Shown: piece by piece, positions 21,179-33,806 of the stretch
Layout: the number at the start of each line of letters is the position of its first letter
How positions within the stretch are numbered: position 1 is the first letter of the stretch
Source of the DNA: Takakia lepidozioides
Taxonomy: Eukaryota > Streptophyta > Takakiopsida > Takakiales > Takakiaceae
DNA: 64,000 nucleotides
Assembly: GCA_030704615.1 (NCBI GenBank)
Contig: CM060733.1
Span: forward strand, 46,190,001 to 46,254,000
Direction of reading: 5' to 3'
Program-made: the position numbers and the translations under genes
The notes under the pieces: generated by a model
Databases searched by the model: none
What the model was told of the DNA's origin: nothing
Seen by the model: the letters and a program-made list of their open reading frames with translations, nothing else

Positions 21179-22500
21179 CGGTGTTGTGCGGGTACCCGCC
21201 TATTGGAACCGGCGGTTCCGGTTCCTGGGAACCGGTATTGGAAACGGCGCCCAGGAACGGAACCGGGGGAGCAGGGACGAGCCGGTTCCAGAACCGGAAC
21301 CGGCGGGTATGGGTTTTTCCAGGAACCGGCTAGGAACCGGAACCGCCGGGTCAGTGGCAGTTCCGGATCCAGTTCCCATTTTTTTTTCCGCGATCTGTCG
21401 TCTCTCACCTCCAATCTGCGCGATCTGGGGGGTTGGTACCGTGTGAGCACAACCCGTGGTCATAGGGGTTAAATGTTTTCAAACCTCTGTCATAAGAATT
21501 ACATGTTAACAGGCATGGTGCATATGAGTACCTTCAGATTTATTTTCTCAGTGCGAAAATAACTTTTCTAGGGCTTAAACTGCCGATACCCGGACTGAAA
21601 ACCACGTTTTTTGTTTTTCTGGGGTATCCGGTTCGCGTAACGTGAGGAAACCCTACGCCTATAGGGTAGCATGTTTATCGTGTATAGGTGTTAATTGTTT
21701 CTTAAGTGATGTTGTGAGGGTATGTGAGCAGTTAAAAAAAAGTTTCGCAAAGTTTTTAGTTTCTCAATTCTAGTTTCGTTGGAGAATATTCAAAAGGCAT
21801 CTAGGGAATATCCTCAATATTCGCTTGTGCTCACGTGAGCATGCTCAAGCGCTACCCAACCTCCGCGATCTGCTGCAGTAGCGTGACTTCAGTGCGGGGA
21901 GGGAGCGGCGCCTCAGCAAGTGGGGGAGGCCGGGGGGAGGTAGCAGCGTAGGTAGCGGGGTTTTTTTTTTTTCGTCTTACACATTGTATTGTCTCTCGTG
22001 TTGGTGAGCTCTTCCATGAACGAGTTTTTGAACAGTGAGGAAGTCCTCTTAGATGACAACGAGGAGTTGATGGCAGAGGCCGAGTTGTTTGAGATAAAAT
22101 GATTTCTTTGTGTACTCTACACACATTGATTTATACTCGCTTACATTGCATTATTATTATTTCATAAATTTGTATATGAATGTTGTGTTGTTTCTTTTCA
22201 ACATGGTCAAAATATTTGATATAACTAATGGGGATTCACAAATCATTTTCAGATTTATAAAAAGCAAATCAAATATAATATATATTCAAAAATAGAGAAC
22301 TGCAACCGGAAATTGGAACCGGCGGTTCCTTCCCAAAAAATACCCGGAACCGGAACTGGAATCTGCTCATGAATTTTGGAACCGGAACCGGAATCACTTC
22401 ATAAAAAAGAACCGGATCCGGAACCGGAACCGCCTCTTTAAATATACCAATGAACCGGAACCGGAGGTTCCTTCAATATGGCAAGAACCGCACAACACTG
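21179..22500. mobile_element. hAT-like element B, 1322 bp, abutting element A
   Basis: Terminal inverted repeats are CGGTGTTGTGCGG (left) and CAGTGTTGTGCGG (right, reverse-complemented). The octamer GTAAACAC precedes it at 21171-21178 and follows it at 22501-22508. Subterminal regions on both sides are packed with GGAACCGG / CCGGTTCC words, typical of hAT transposase-binding arrays. No transposase frame is present, so it is non-autonomous. Its left target duplication is the same octamer that forms the right duplication of element A. Confidence 0.85.
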
Positions 22501-22508
22501 GTAAACAC

Positions 22509-25500
22509 CTTACAACGGCCGTAACTAGGGCAATGTGGGGAGGGTTAAGTAACTCTTGATCCAATACCCCTTTTTTCTCAACAAAGCTTAAAGAGCCAAC
22601 GCTGCCTGATTCCGACGAAAGTACTGTCACATCGTCTACATTAAATTCTCACATTATTCTTTTTGTTTTCTCCAGAAAATATATTTCAAATCAAAATGAA
22701 ATAAACATTGAATTTTGGGAGAATTTGAACATCGTTCTCGGAAGTTGTCAATAGTGCGGAGCAACAAACAACCCTGGTAGAATAAAACTGTAAAACATAG
22801 GGCGGTAGCGAAAAAAATGGTGGGTAGCTTGGTTGGGTGCATGATTGATAGTGTTATGGTGTGGAGTTCAAATCTCAGAGGAGATGTGCTCCAATTATTG
22901 AATGATCTTAAGAAGACAACATAACATTTTTGGATCTGAAAAAAAATTCTAAGTCCACTGAAGCGGATCTCTACTCCCATGGGGCCTGTTCCCGCATATA
23001 TATCGCTCCCCTGCTTCTGCTCCTGTTCCGTGTGCCTACTACTCCTCTGTCACTTCTCCGTGCTCCATCGGAAGGAGGGAGCTGGGTCCAAGAACATGCG
23101 AGCGGGGAGCGCTAACAAGGGAGCAGTAACACAGGGGAGCAGGGAGCAATAACAGGGGCATAACAAAAGAGAGCAATAGTAGGGAGCATTGGAGCAGGAA
23201 CAAGGGAGTCACTAAGCTAGAGCAAAGGAGCCGGAGTGGGAACTTGCGGCGGACAGGGGTGGGGATTTGACCGCAGACCTCTCCAGCTAGCACGGGTGAT
23301 GGTGCCGGCCGGCAAGGCTCCATGCACGCTTTTCCTATGTCTAGTGCAAACTGCAAACCGTATTTGAGTGGGCTGGGTTGTGTGAAGCCCAAATTCGGCA
23401 AATTGGGTTTGATTGCTTGAGGGTTAAAGTTCAAAATCTTGAGGGTTTAACTGGATTTTTGGTCTTCGAACACATGTAGGAAAAAATATATCCGGATGAC
23501 CATATGCTTACTGATATCATACTTCTCACACTTTCAATTAAGTTGTCATAGTTTTTGGCATACGGCCAATACAAAAAATTCACATTCATTCCAAAGTGCA
23601 CAATCGCCGAGTTAGCCTCCAAATGGGCACCTTTTTCCCAAACCAGGAATCGATGGCCGCAGTAGGTTGATATAAGATTAAATCCATTCAATTGAGACCT
23701 CTTCCTTCCAAAAGCCCGGCATTGGATTCCATTCGCATTTGCATTCAGATCAAGTTGTTGTTGTTTTTGTTGTCAATAGAGCCCACCTCCGAAAGCAGGC
23801 AGTACCCACAACCCACAACAAGAAGAGGCTCTTATTTATGCTAACTTCGGTTGGCGTCATATACATATATTGTTGTCGCCATCGTCTGCTCCGGGTCCGA
23901 TTGGTTAATCCATAGATTGATTGAAACTTGAAAGGTTATTTGTATATACCCCACCCTCACCCCTCATGCATCATTCTGCTCATACTACACGGACACACAC
24001 ACACACGTAAGAACTACAAAGGCTGCTGTGAAGACGATGAGGAGCAGTGATGTTGCTTGTTGATGCTCAAGAGAGCAACCGCCCAAAAAGCTTGTCCTCA
24101 TCTCTCACACTGGAATGATGGGCTGCAGCCATGGCCGGTGTGGGATGCGCTGCGAGCTGTCTGTGACAGAGTGCTGGAAAGCCTGCTGCCCAAGTCAACA
24201 GCCATGCGCGACACAGCTTCACAAGCATGTGGGTGTATATAAGTTAGCCTGATGATGTACTTACAGTGATCTACCCTCTGCCCGAATAGCATCTTGCAGG
24301 CAGAATTATTCATGTACGAGAAGGAGGCCTCCAATCTCCAGTACAAAATCTGGGTCTCGCACAAACAAACAAGTTGGGGTACGCTCCACTGGCTGTCTGT
24401 AGGTACCGATATCGATGATTCCATATCTACCTGCTTGCCGCCGATGTGTGAGTGTGGCACCTTCAAAGTTCAAATTGCAATCACGTGGGGAGATGAGTGC
24501 GAGGCACTGGTACCAGACACGATTTTGGGCAACCGCCAGTGTGTGAGATAGCGGCGCCTGCCACTAACGGTCTGGCAGCATCCCGGGCTATCTGCAGCTC
24601 TGTCCAGTGTGGACATCATGTACTATCTGGCCAGGCCAACACTCAGATGCGTGCCTCGGACCTCCCCCAGTAGATGTCTGATTCTATTCATCTTAACTTA
24701 TCGGTACTTCTGGCATCTTTACCTCTATCAACATTGAATGCGATTCAATCACTCAATCATTTATAGACAATGGTAATGAAAAACCATGATCTTATAATAG
24801 CAAACTGGCAAGCCTTAATGGCAGACTTGGTTTCTTCCAGCAATAGCCTATGATGTCATCTACCCCTCAGTTCGCAGGGCCCGCATGCATTGAGCGCTTG
24901 CTATCCCATTCAACAACACCCAGGTTGTATATAAGAAGCTATCCTGCAATCTGGGGGCACATACAAATCTGGTGATGACTTGGAATAGAAAACTCGTGAC
25001 CAATCCACCACCCACCTTTCACGGAGTGATTACGACATATGAGCGTAGTATGCATGAAGGAGTAGGGGAATTAAAAAAGGCTTGCGTTTAAGTTTAGTAC
25101 ATACGCTAGTTGTTAGGCTGTGATGCAGGTCCGAGGAAGGTGTTTTGAGGTGGGTACAGTACAGACTACAGACTGTAGAAAAAATCGGAGTTTGGAAGAG
25201 GCGTATGCAGATGGCTCCCATGCACGACGGGATTGTATATCGGGATGTGAACCTCATGACCCCATCTTTCCTCTTCTCAGAGCGCCGCCTTCCAGCGCGA
25301 TTGCCTTAAATCCACAGTAGCTGGCCAGTGGAGAGAATGTTGCAGGGCCTTAATGTAGGCTAGATGGATAGAAAGTTCAAGTCACATCTGTGGCTTTCAC
25401 TGCGGACGCTCTCTCTCTGTGCAGAGCAAGCAGAGAAAGTCCGAGGTACATCTCTTTGCGGTTTCTTCTTGAATGATTCCGAGCACGGTTCTGGTGCTAG

Positions 25501-25637
25501 CAATCCATCTGCGGCCTGTAGCAGGTCCAAGGGGAGCAATGCAGCAATTGAAATGGTGGGCGCACTGCCTGGTACTGCGCACAGTGCCACAGTCGTTCCT
25601 GACCCGGGAATCGCCCATCCGGCCTCAGGAGGTCGGC
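22509..25637. other. Gene-free stretch upstream of AMP1
   Basis: No domain-bearing frame recognised. It contains the second copy of repeat family C (23776-23870) and a short (CA)n at about 23993-24007. The promoter and 5' UTR of the AMP1-like gene should lie in the last part, but no specific motif stands out. Confidence 0.5.
23776..23870. repeat. Short dispersed repeat family C, copy 2
   Basis: Homologous to 20150-20231. It shares ATAGAGCCCACC, AAGAGGCTCTTATTTA and GGCGTCATATA, with a small insertion in the middle. Confidence 0.6.
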
Positions 25638-28600
25638 ATGGAGGAATTACCGCTGCGCCCATCCCTGCCCCACCATCCCAGCACGCCTCCCTTGTCCTGC
25701 AAAGCGTACTCAAATGGCATTTTCGTCGTGCTGGGTGCGTTGATGCTGGGTGTACTCGTCACGCTGGTGAACAGTCTTGTAGCAACCTGGCCCGGGGTAG
25801 CCAGCGTAAGTTTGCATTCTATCTCGACTTCTGCCTGAGCTGCTGAGAGTGCCTGCATCTTTTGGAATGCAAAATGTCTGCAGTTTTGGAAAGCACCAGT
25901 GTCACCTTTACTGAATGGCCTGCTGTGTCCTCCTTTCCTGTAGCACCCATGCAAGTACCTCGTATCTTTGCGCCTCAGATTGCAAATGTATGAAATTGGG
26001 AGAAAGCTTTACCATTCCCAATCTGTCGGACTCGGGAGAGGTGGTAGCCATGCGACGCAAGGCCGATGTAGTGGAGTACGTGGGCTCCATAACCATTTTT
26101 GTATCGCGCTGGTGTGTATCTACAGGAGCACCATTGGCAGCGAGCATTCGTGGAAATATTGAGCAACACGAGCATCAGAGACCACCTCCGTCATCTCACC
26201 AAGGAGCCCCATGTTGCCGGCACGCCCGAGGATTTCGCATCGGCTCACTATGTGTTATCGACGTTCGAGGCATATGGGCTTCCTGCTCACTACACAGACT
26301 ATGATGTGCTCCTGTCCTTCCCTCTTCACCGCTCTCTTGTTCTCAGCAGCCCCAATGTAGAGCCCATTCAGCTGTCCTTGCAAGAGAAGCCCGTGGCGGT
26401 TGAGTCTTACAGTAGTAATCCAAGGGTAGTGCCAGCGTTTCATGGGTATGCGCCTTCCGGAAATGTGAGCGCAGAGGTAGTGTATGCCAACTACGGAAGT
26501 GAGGATGACTTCCGGACTCTTGCAGCTCTGGAGATCGACGTGAAAGGTGCAATTGTGATTGCGAGGTACGCACAAGTCTACCGAGGAGCCATTGTTGAGA
26601 ATGCTGCCAAGGCTGGGGCAGTGGCTGTTATCGTGTACTCGGACCCGCAAGATTATGGAGCTAATCAGACCCAAGGGTTCTACCCAGATTCGCGGTGGCT
26701 GCCCCCCAGCGGCACCCAGCGTGGGTCTGTGTTTCGTGGAGTAGGTGACCCCTTGACGCCGGGCTGGCCTAGCACCACCATTGCTGAGAGGTTGGCGGTT
26801 TCCAATCCCCACACGATGCTGCCCACTATTCCGTCACTGCCCATTTCAGCCGAGGATGCTCTACCCATTCTAGCGTCTCTTGATGGTCCTGTTGCCCCTT
26901 CTGGATGGCATGGAGCTCTTGATTTGCCTGCGTACAAGCTTGGCAGAGGGCCTGGAGTGTTGAATCTCTCTTACTTGGTAGGTGATCTTGTTTTTGATGT
27001 CTCCCGGCTTCTTCTGGGTTTGGTAAGCCGCGGATTGTGGTGACAGGAGCAATCGGGAAACAGTTTGTTTCATTCCCTCTTTCACCTCCGTGCTTGTGTG
27101 GTAGATCAGCTCGATCTTATTGAAATTTTGGCTTTAGATCTCAATATGGTGTAGCCTTTTCTGACGAACTACTGCGCAAGCTGCTACAGTGCTGAAGAGC
27201 GAATTTGGTTGGGTGTCTTGGCAGGCAAACCTGACGGTGATGCCCATCCGCAATGTGTTTGCTGTCATCAAGGGGGCAGAAGAGCCAGACAGGTATTGCT
27301 TTTGTACTCTCCCCTGGTTTCATGTGGTGGGACTTGGTGGTAGTGTTAAAATATCGTGATGGTTTCTGGTTTGTTTTGCACATCCCCAAACTCCATTTTT
27401 GAGACACTGCCCAAGGTACTTCAGTTTGTTTTGGTCGTCTGAATTCAACTTCCAGCACATGGTGCCAGAGGAGTTTTACCTTCTTCATTGTAATGTATTC
27501 AAATATAGTTTTGTAATCCTCCACGCCTGAGCTAACATTTTGGAACTCAAAGAGCTCTATGTGTAAACTCATGAATGTTAAAGTGCAGAATGTGGGTATA
27601 ATTAGGTTATGTCTGTCTAATTGCACAGTTTTGAATACTACTGTCCACAGATCTTGAGATGGTGACCTTTATTGTAGTCAGGTTGTCTTAAATTTCAAAT
27701 TGTAGATGCTGAAGATTTCAGTGTGTGCACTCTATGTGAATTTGGGGTCATGTTGCGAACTGCACATATCCCACAGATCCAATTCTTACTTCTACTTTTG
27801 ATTTGTTTGACACAGCTCAATTTTGTTTGATTTCTTAACTGGCCCCTAATGTTTGGTGATAAAGCCCTAGTTTGTCTTTTTCTCTTGTAACTCTATAGTA
27901 AAATTATCAGATGGAGGAGGGTCCTCTAAGATCAGGTGAAGTGGTTTATGCAAGAAAGCCTGACTAGTGGAAGGAGTTGATGGCTCTTGCAGCTGATATG
28001 CTTCAGGAAATCAACACAATGCAGTATAGTTTACCTTTGGCCGAAACTCACATTTGTGCCATTTACTGCAATGCTGAGGCCTGATATATGTTCTGTTTCA
28101 CTTGGGGTTGGTTAGGTATGTGCTTCTGGGGAATCATCGGGATGCCTGGACATTTGGGGCAGTGGATCCTAGCAGCGGTACAGCGGCTCTCCTTGAGGTC
28201 TCCCACTTGACATACTGTGTTCTTACTCGCTTGTGTGGGAACTCACACTTGTCTTTGATGGCAGCATGCAGTTTGTCCTTTCTTTTGCCCTTCTCTAAAA
28301 ATCATTTCTACGGCAAACAAGGTGTTACTAGTACATTCTCTGAAAATTAATGTCAGGTGTTTGGATGAGATGTTTAGTGTGTATATCGTCCTTGAAACTT
28401 GGTTCACAAATGTAGTCAATGGCCTTTGTGCTCTTCTGGGGATGAGGGGATGATTCACTTTTCAGTTTGCTCTGTGGATTGACACCTTGAGAGGTTGTAG
28501 TAGAGCTGAAAGCAAAACACTCACCAAAACACTCTTTCAGGCTGTCATCCAGGCGTGATAGCTTCACTATTTTCATCATGCTTGGGCCTTGGTCTCTGTA

Positions 28601-31600
28601 GTTCTCATAGCATCATCACCTTCAATATGCTTGCGCCCTGGTCTTTGCGATCAATTGGCCCTTGACTCATCAGATCAGTAATGCAGCTAGGTTACTTTGT
28701 TGGCAGCTAGCAAGAGGGCTGGGAAAGCTTGTAAGAAAGGGCTGGAAACCACGACGAAGCATCATATTATGCAGTTGGGATGCCGAAGAGTATGGCCTGG
28801 TTTGTTCTTCACCTTCTTTTGGTGCCTCCCTCTTACCATGAATGGGGGGCTATGCTTTCAGAGAGGTGGCTATTTTGGATACCAACTGCAGAGGTTATCA
28901 GTATGAAATTTGCTGAATAAGATGTGGGAAGCTGGTGCCCGAAACAAGGAGCAAGGGTATTATCTCAGCTGCAAGTTTGTACTGGAGAGAATGAATGTGA
29001 AGTTACAGCTAGAGGGTGTGAAATTGAGTTGGTGCAGGTGGGGTCAACAGAGTGGGTGGAGCAGAATGTTGACATACTGGGTGCAAGTGCAGTTGCATAT
29101 CTAAATGTTGACTGTGCCGTGGCTGGCCCTGACTTCTTTGTAGCATCCTCACCCCAACTAGATGGCCTTCTGCAGGACATCACCAAGGAGGTCAGCTATT
29201 CGTCTTTTTTTACATGCGTTCCCCTGCATCAGTTTCCAGGCAGTTCCCAAGTCTTCTGTGTTTTAGCATGGTTCTTGGAGAGGGCTGATGTGTTCTGATT
29301 GGCAGGTGAAGGATCCAGACTCAGAGGGGCGTACTGTGTATGATACCTGGGTGGCTTCCAGCAAGGGATCTACTCCTGCTGTATGTAACTGCAAGTAATC
29401 CTTGCCCAGTTTTATTCTATAGCTGCCGATTGTGGACCCACTACAGAGTCTTGCCTCTCATAACTTTTTAGTGGATTTAAAGAATGAAATGGGTGGGAGT
29501 GCGTGCACAGGTTAGTTGTCAACTTACAGATATCCAAGCAGTCAATAAGCTTCTCCATGGGAATAGATTACCACTGCACACACTTCCCATAATTAGTGTT
29601 ATGGATAGCAGCATGAGTGCTCGATGTTGTAAGGTATTTGTGGCTTGATGCCAGTTAGCTTCATGGTGGCTGAGGCTTGATCACTGTCCCTGTTTGTGGG
29701 CTGAGGACCACCCCCCTCCAACACAACAAGCATGGTAAGAAATAGTAAGAAATTTATGGTGTGCAGATTGACAGGTTAGGTGGTGGGGGTTCCGACTTTG
29801 CAGCCTTTCTGCAGCATGCAGGCGTGCCAGCCATGGATCTCTATTTTGGTGATGGTTAGTTCTCTCATCCCTGGACTCTTTGGAAACGTGTATCTTTAGT
29901 GTGGCTGTTGATTGAGAGGGATGCCAGATCTGTGCTGGAGATGCTGCTAGTATCCAGATGATAGGATGTTACTTGAGACCTGGCTCAGGGTTCTATGTCC
30001 AGGGCAAGGCACTGTGTTCAGATTGGATGAGGGTCTAGTTTCCGTGGCAGGAGGCAGCTCTTTTTTGAAGTACCCATGGGTGGGATGCATGGTGTAGGGG
30101 AAGACAAAAGAGAGCAATGTTTTGTTGGCTATAAACTGCTTGTTTGCAAATCGGAGATATGTGAGGCTCTCAAGGGTGAAACTGAATTCAAGCTTAATAG
30201 TTGGATGGAAATGGTGTAACACATGTCTCACTCCATCTCACTTCAATTGACAGACTACCCAGTGTATCACTCTTTGTACGACAACTTCTATTGGATGGAG
30301 AAATTTGGAGACCCACTATTCCAACGCCATCTAGCTGGTATTACAGAACTCAAGTGGTTTTTGGTTGTGTGACTTGTTGATGGTGCCTGATGAAGTAGGA
30401 TAGGTGCTGCTGATGGAAGTATACTGTGTACTCAGGGCTCTTGAGAAAGGGTGCTGAAAAGATTTAATGCGCTGTACAACACTACAGAGGCGAGGTGTCT
30501 CTAAGGGCTGTTTTAGTAGCCACGTCAATTGATTTAGTAGCCACCAAGTTCCTCCTAGGTGTAAGCCGACATGGTTATAAAGCATTGTGCATGCGTGTGT
30601 TGAGCTTGTGTAGTGCTGACTGGTGCATTTTGTGCAGTGACATCACTATGGGGTCTGATAGCAATGCGGCTAGCTAATGATGCTATGTTGCCCCTGGACC
30701 ACCTTGCATATGCAACTGAGCTCCAGGTAATGTTTAGCCACGCTTCAATTGGAACTGTGCAAGAGTTTTGAGTGTGTCAGGTTGCATTTTGTCTTGGATT
30801 GTTCCGGAGTTGTAACTGCTCTCCTTCAGTGCTAGAATTTATGAAAGAAAACTGGGACGTTGATTTTTCTTCTAATGAACCGCTTCTCAGCTTGAAGGGG
30901 TATGGCCACGTCTAATACTGGGTACTGTATGTGGCCAGATGTATGCGAAGGCAACAGAAAAAGAATTGATCGCTGCCAAGGCTCCCGAGTATGTATCAAC
31001 TTCCCCACTTTTTTCAGCTATCACAGAATTCAGACGGGCTGCCCTTCACATGCGGCATGAGTTGCAGGTAGCTTCGTCACTTTATTGCCAATTTGTGATT
31101 GTCCTCATCTTCTGTGCATGCAATTTTCTCAGGCAAGCAAGAAGAAGATTGGTCATGTAATGTGCGGTTGAGAGTTCTCACGCACAGGTTCTGGGCTCCC
31201 ATGTATTTGGGGTCCACTGGCATTCAGAGGCGCTTTCTGGTTGCTAAAAGTCTGCTTTGTTGCTATTCCAGTGGGATTGCAATTCTTCTGAAGGGTTTTG
31301 CTCAATTGTATGGATATGTAAAAGCAACACGAGGAAAAGTCCGTCTGTAAGCTATTCCCTGATACCATGATTCTCAATCAATGGTAGTTTCTTCACATCG
31401 AGATCTGCAAGAATATCCATTTAGTGCAACATAAGGTGGCAGTGCCATGCATGCTGATGCGTGGTAGCAACTGGATGGAGAGAGTGCAGGCTCTATCTGA
31501 GGTGCAGCAGGCCTCAATGCCGTACATGCTGCAGAGACAAAGGGAGCTAAACAACCGGCTACTGATGGTGGAGCATGCATTCCTGGATAGTGAGGGACTC

Positions 31601-32180
31601 AATGGAAAGCCTTGGTACAAGCATCTGGTAAGCCTCAGAGTATTCACACCAAATAATGAGGTGAAGCGTTCTGTTGGTCTGATGGACAGACTTTGGGAGG
31701 AAGTGATTCCCTGTTAAGTAAAACTTAGATGGACCTGAACCTCACAACAGCAACAGAATCTTTTCAATGAAAGCTCAAAGTTAATTGTGCTTGCTTTACA
31801 TTAGCCGGAGATCTGGATAGTCTTTGCGTGGAATAGAGCTGCATATTTCTTACACAGTTTGCAGGATTGTAACTTTCTCCTGACTAGTGATGATAAATGA
31901 GTGCAGGTGTTGAGGTGTAGGTATAAAAGTGAGAGCTTGTTGGTGAGGTGGGCTTGTTCAGATCACAAGAGAATCTGGATGGTTGCAGATATTTGGTCCA
32001 GTTACGAACAAACATTATGGCTCGTCATCATTTCCGGGCATCTTGAATTCAATGACAAAAATTACGGCAGAAAGCATTGATGATGCAGGGCAGCAGTGGG
32101 AAGCAGTTCAACATGAGATATGGCGCGTTTCCCGGGTTATTGTACGTGCAGCCCGGGTCTTACATGGCTCCCTGACATAG
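25638..32180 (+). CDS. AMP1: AMP1-like glutamate carboxypeptidase II (M28 metallopeptidase), complete
   Basis: Plant AMP1 is an ER type II membrane protein of the NAALADase family that controls meristem size and miRNA-directed translational repression. My exons are 25638-25805, 26126-26977, 27225-27292, 28116-28197, 28707-28799, 29038-29190, 29306-29380, 29767-29854, 30254-30337, 30638-30726, 30939-31067, 31490-31627 and 31989-32180. They total 2211 nt, 736 residues, and all junctions stay in frame with GT-AG borders. Order: signal anchor (about 28-49), protease-associated region ([20 protein letters not shown]), M28 peptidase core, transferrin-receptor-like dimerisation domain. Zinc ligands by analogy with human GCPII are H370 (GNHRDAW), D380 (VDPSSG), E418 with catalytic E417 (SWDAEEYGL), D446 (YLNVDCAV) and H532 (YPVYHSLYD). 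All are present. The start ATG places the membrane segment close to the N-terminus as usual. Length matches Arabidopsis AMP1 (about 700). Paralogue versus orthologue status is not resolved. Confidence 0.93.
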
Positions 32181-33806
32181 CATCTGATGACCTATTTCTT
32201 CCAGCCCAAAGCCCGAGTTAAGCATGTTTGAGGACCTTGGATGGAAGTAGCAGGCAAGCCCTTCTGTCTTGATGCAATTTTGATCTTGGTTAATTCCTGT
32301 CAAACGGGAAGAGGATTGTGAATGGGCATTGCTTTCCCCGGGTTGTACTCAGTTTTTGGCAACATTTCAATTCATATCATGCAACAAGCACAAGAATGGA
32401 AAGATAGCGAGGATCAAGTGGGCAAAACTGTTGCACCCCTGTATATCATAGAACTTTTGAGACAGAGACAAGTAAAGCAAAAGCCAGAGTGTACCAGACA
32501 CGCATGAGCAGTGTGTTATGGCAGCGGCAGGTAGGGCTTTCAGAGTAGCTGTCCCTGTACACTATCTTTGGATTAAAGTTTTTCACAACCAAATCCCAGA
32601 GGTCTATTGAATAACCCCTCCAATGCAGCTGATGTTAAGCCGTGTGCTTGGCTTTGTGTTGTGTTGTGAGATGATATCATTATGCATGTTGTTGAGTGCA
32701 ATGGGAGAGAGGTCTTCCCCAACTACGGGGCTCGCAGAATAATTGATGGTTTAACAGTCCTTGCGTTCTCTTCCTCTGCTTATACCTCTCAGTTACCAGT
32801 CTCTTCTAGCAACTAAGCTGCAGTCAACCAGCGTATTCTGGAACTCTGCACCTTATGCCATGAGAGCAGATCCCCCTACTGTTACTAATGACATTCTTTG
32901 TATGGTGATTCTGAAGACAAGAATACCATGGAAACTGCAATTTTCAAGTTCCCTTGCTGAAGCTTAGTGCATATCCACTCTTCAGCAATGGCAGGGCCAA
33001 TAACTGGCTGGTGCCAGACATTTAGGGTCAACAACACTGTAGTTTTCAAAGAATCTACCCTGTTGAAGGAGGCATAGAAGAAGTGTTTTGTGATTTAACT
33101 TTGCTTTAATTTTCTTTTTGGTAAAAGAGAACAGAGGCTGTGTGAAATCGATAGGAATAATGTAAGAACTTTGCCAGCATGCTCTCGGTATAGGTGTCAA
33201 ATCTTCCGCACCCCTCTTATCCCGGGCTCACTAAAGATTTTAGAATGCTAATGGCTGTTGTGTTACACCGAGTAGCTGCTGATAAGGTGCTGGTAGACAG
33301 ATGCAGGGTACTATTTCTGTTGGATTGCTTAGTCCATATCCTCTCTCTATCATACCACTTGAGAACGCAAACTGGAACAAGGACCATACCATTGACTTGA
33401 GACTGAGCCATGTGAGCAGCAGTTTGTATACCGTTTGCCACTATAAATGTGGCCTCAATTGAATTGTGTGATACCTTTCATCCATGAGTTAGACTTGAGG
33501 AGATTGCCCCTAGATGCCAAAGTCTGTTCTCTTTTACGAGAACTCGAGAAATTGGTAATAGAGAATAGCACACATAAACATGTAGAGTCACAAAAGATGT
33601 CCTTCTCTCTCATGGCATGTGGCGGTATGATAGAAAATCAGAATACCGATCTTCAAACAGCCCTCAAAGTGCTAAAAATAAGAGATGAAACTGCTGTCGA
33701 CATGGTAGATCATCAAGTCAGGCAGGCACCCATGCATGTCTACACTTATCTGCTCAGCCTGAATTAAGCTCCCAGGACCAGCATTGCTCAGGTGTACAGA
33801 GAAAGA
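32181..33806. other. Intergenic region between convergent AMP1 and RS2Z genes
   Basis: It holds the presumed 3' UTRs of both genes. Open frames at 33194-33767 carry no recognised domain. Confidence 0.5.

Noticed and set aside
21155-21472. Overlapping open frames on both strands
   Set aside because: They arise from GGAACCGG subterminal repeats of hAT element B and carry only repetitive peptides.
26255-26812. 185-codon minus-strand open frame
   Set aside because: It lies wholly antisense to AMP1 exon 2, whose plus-strand translation matches a known family over its whole length.
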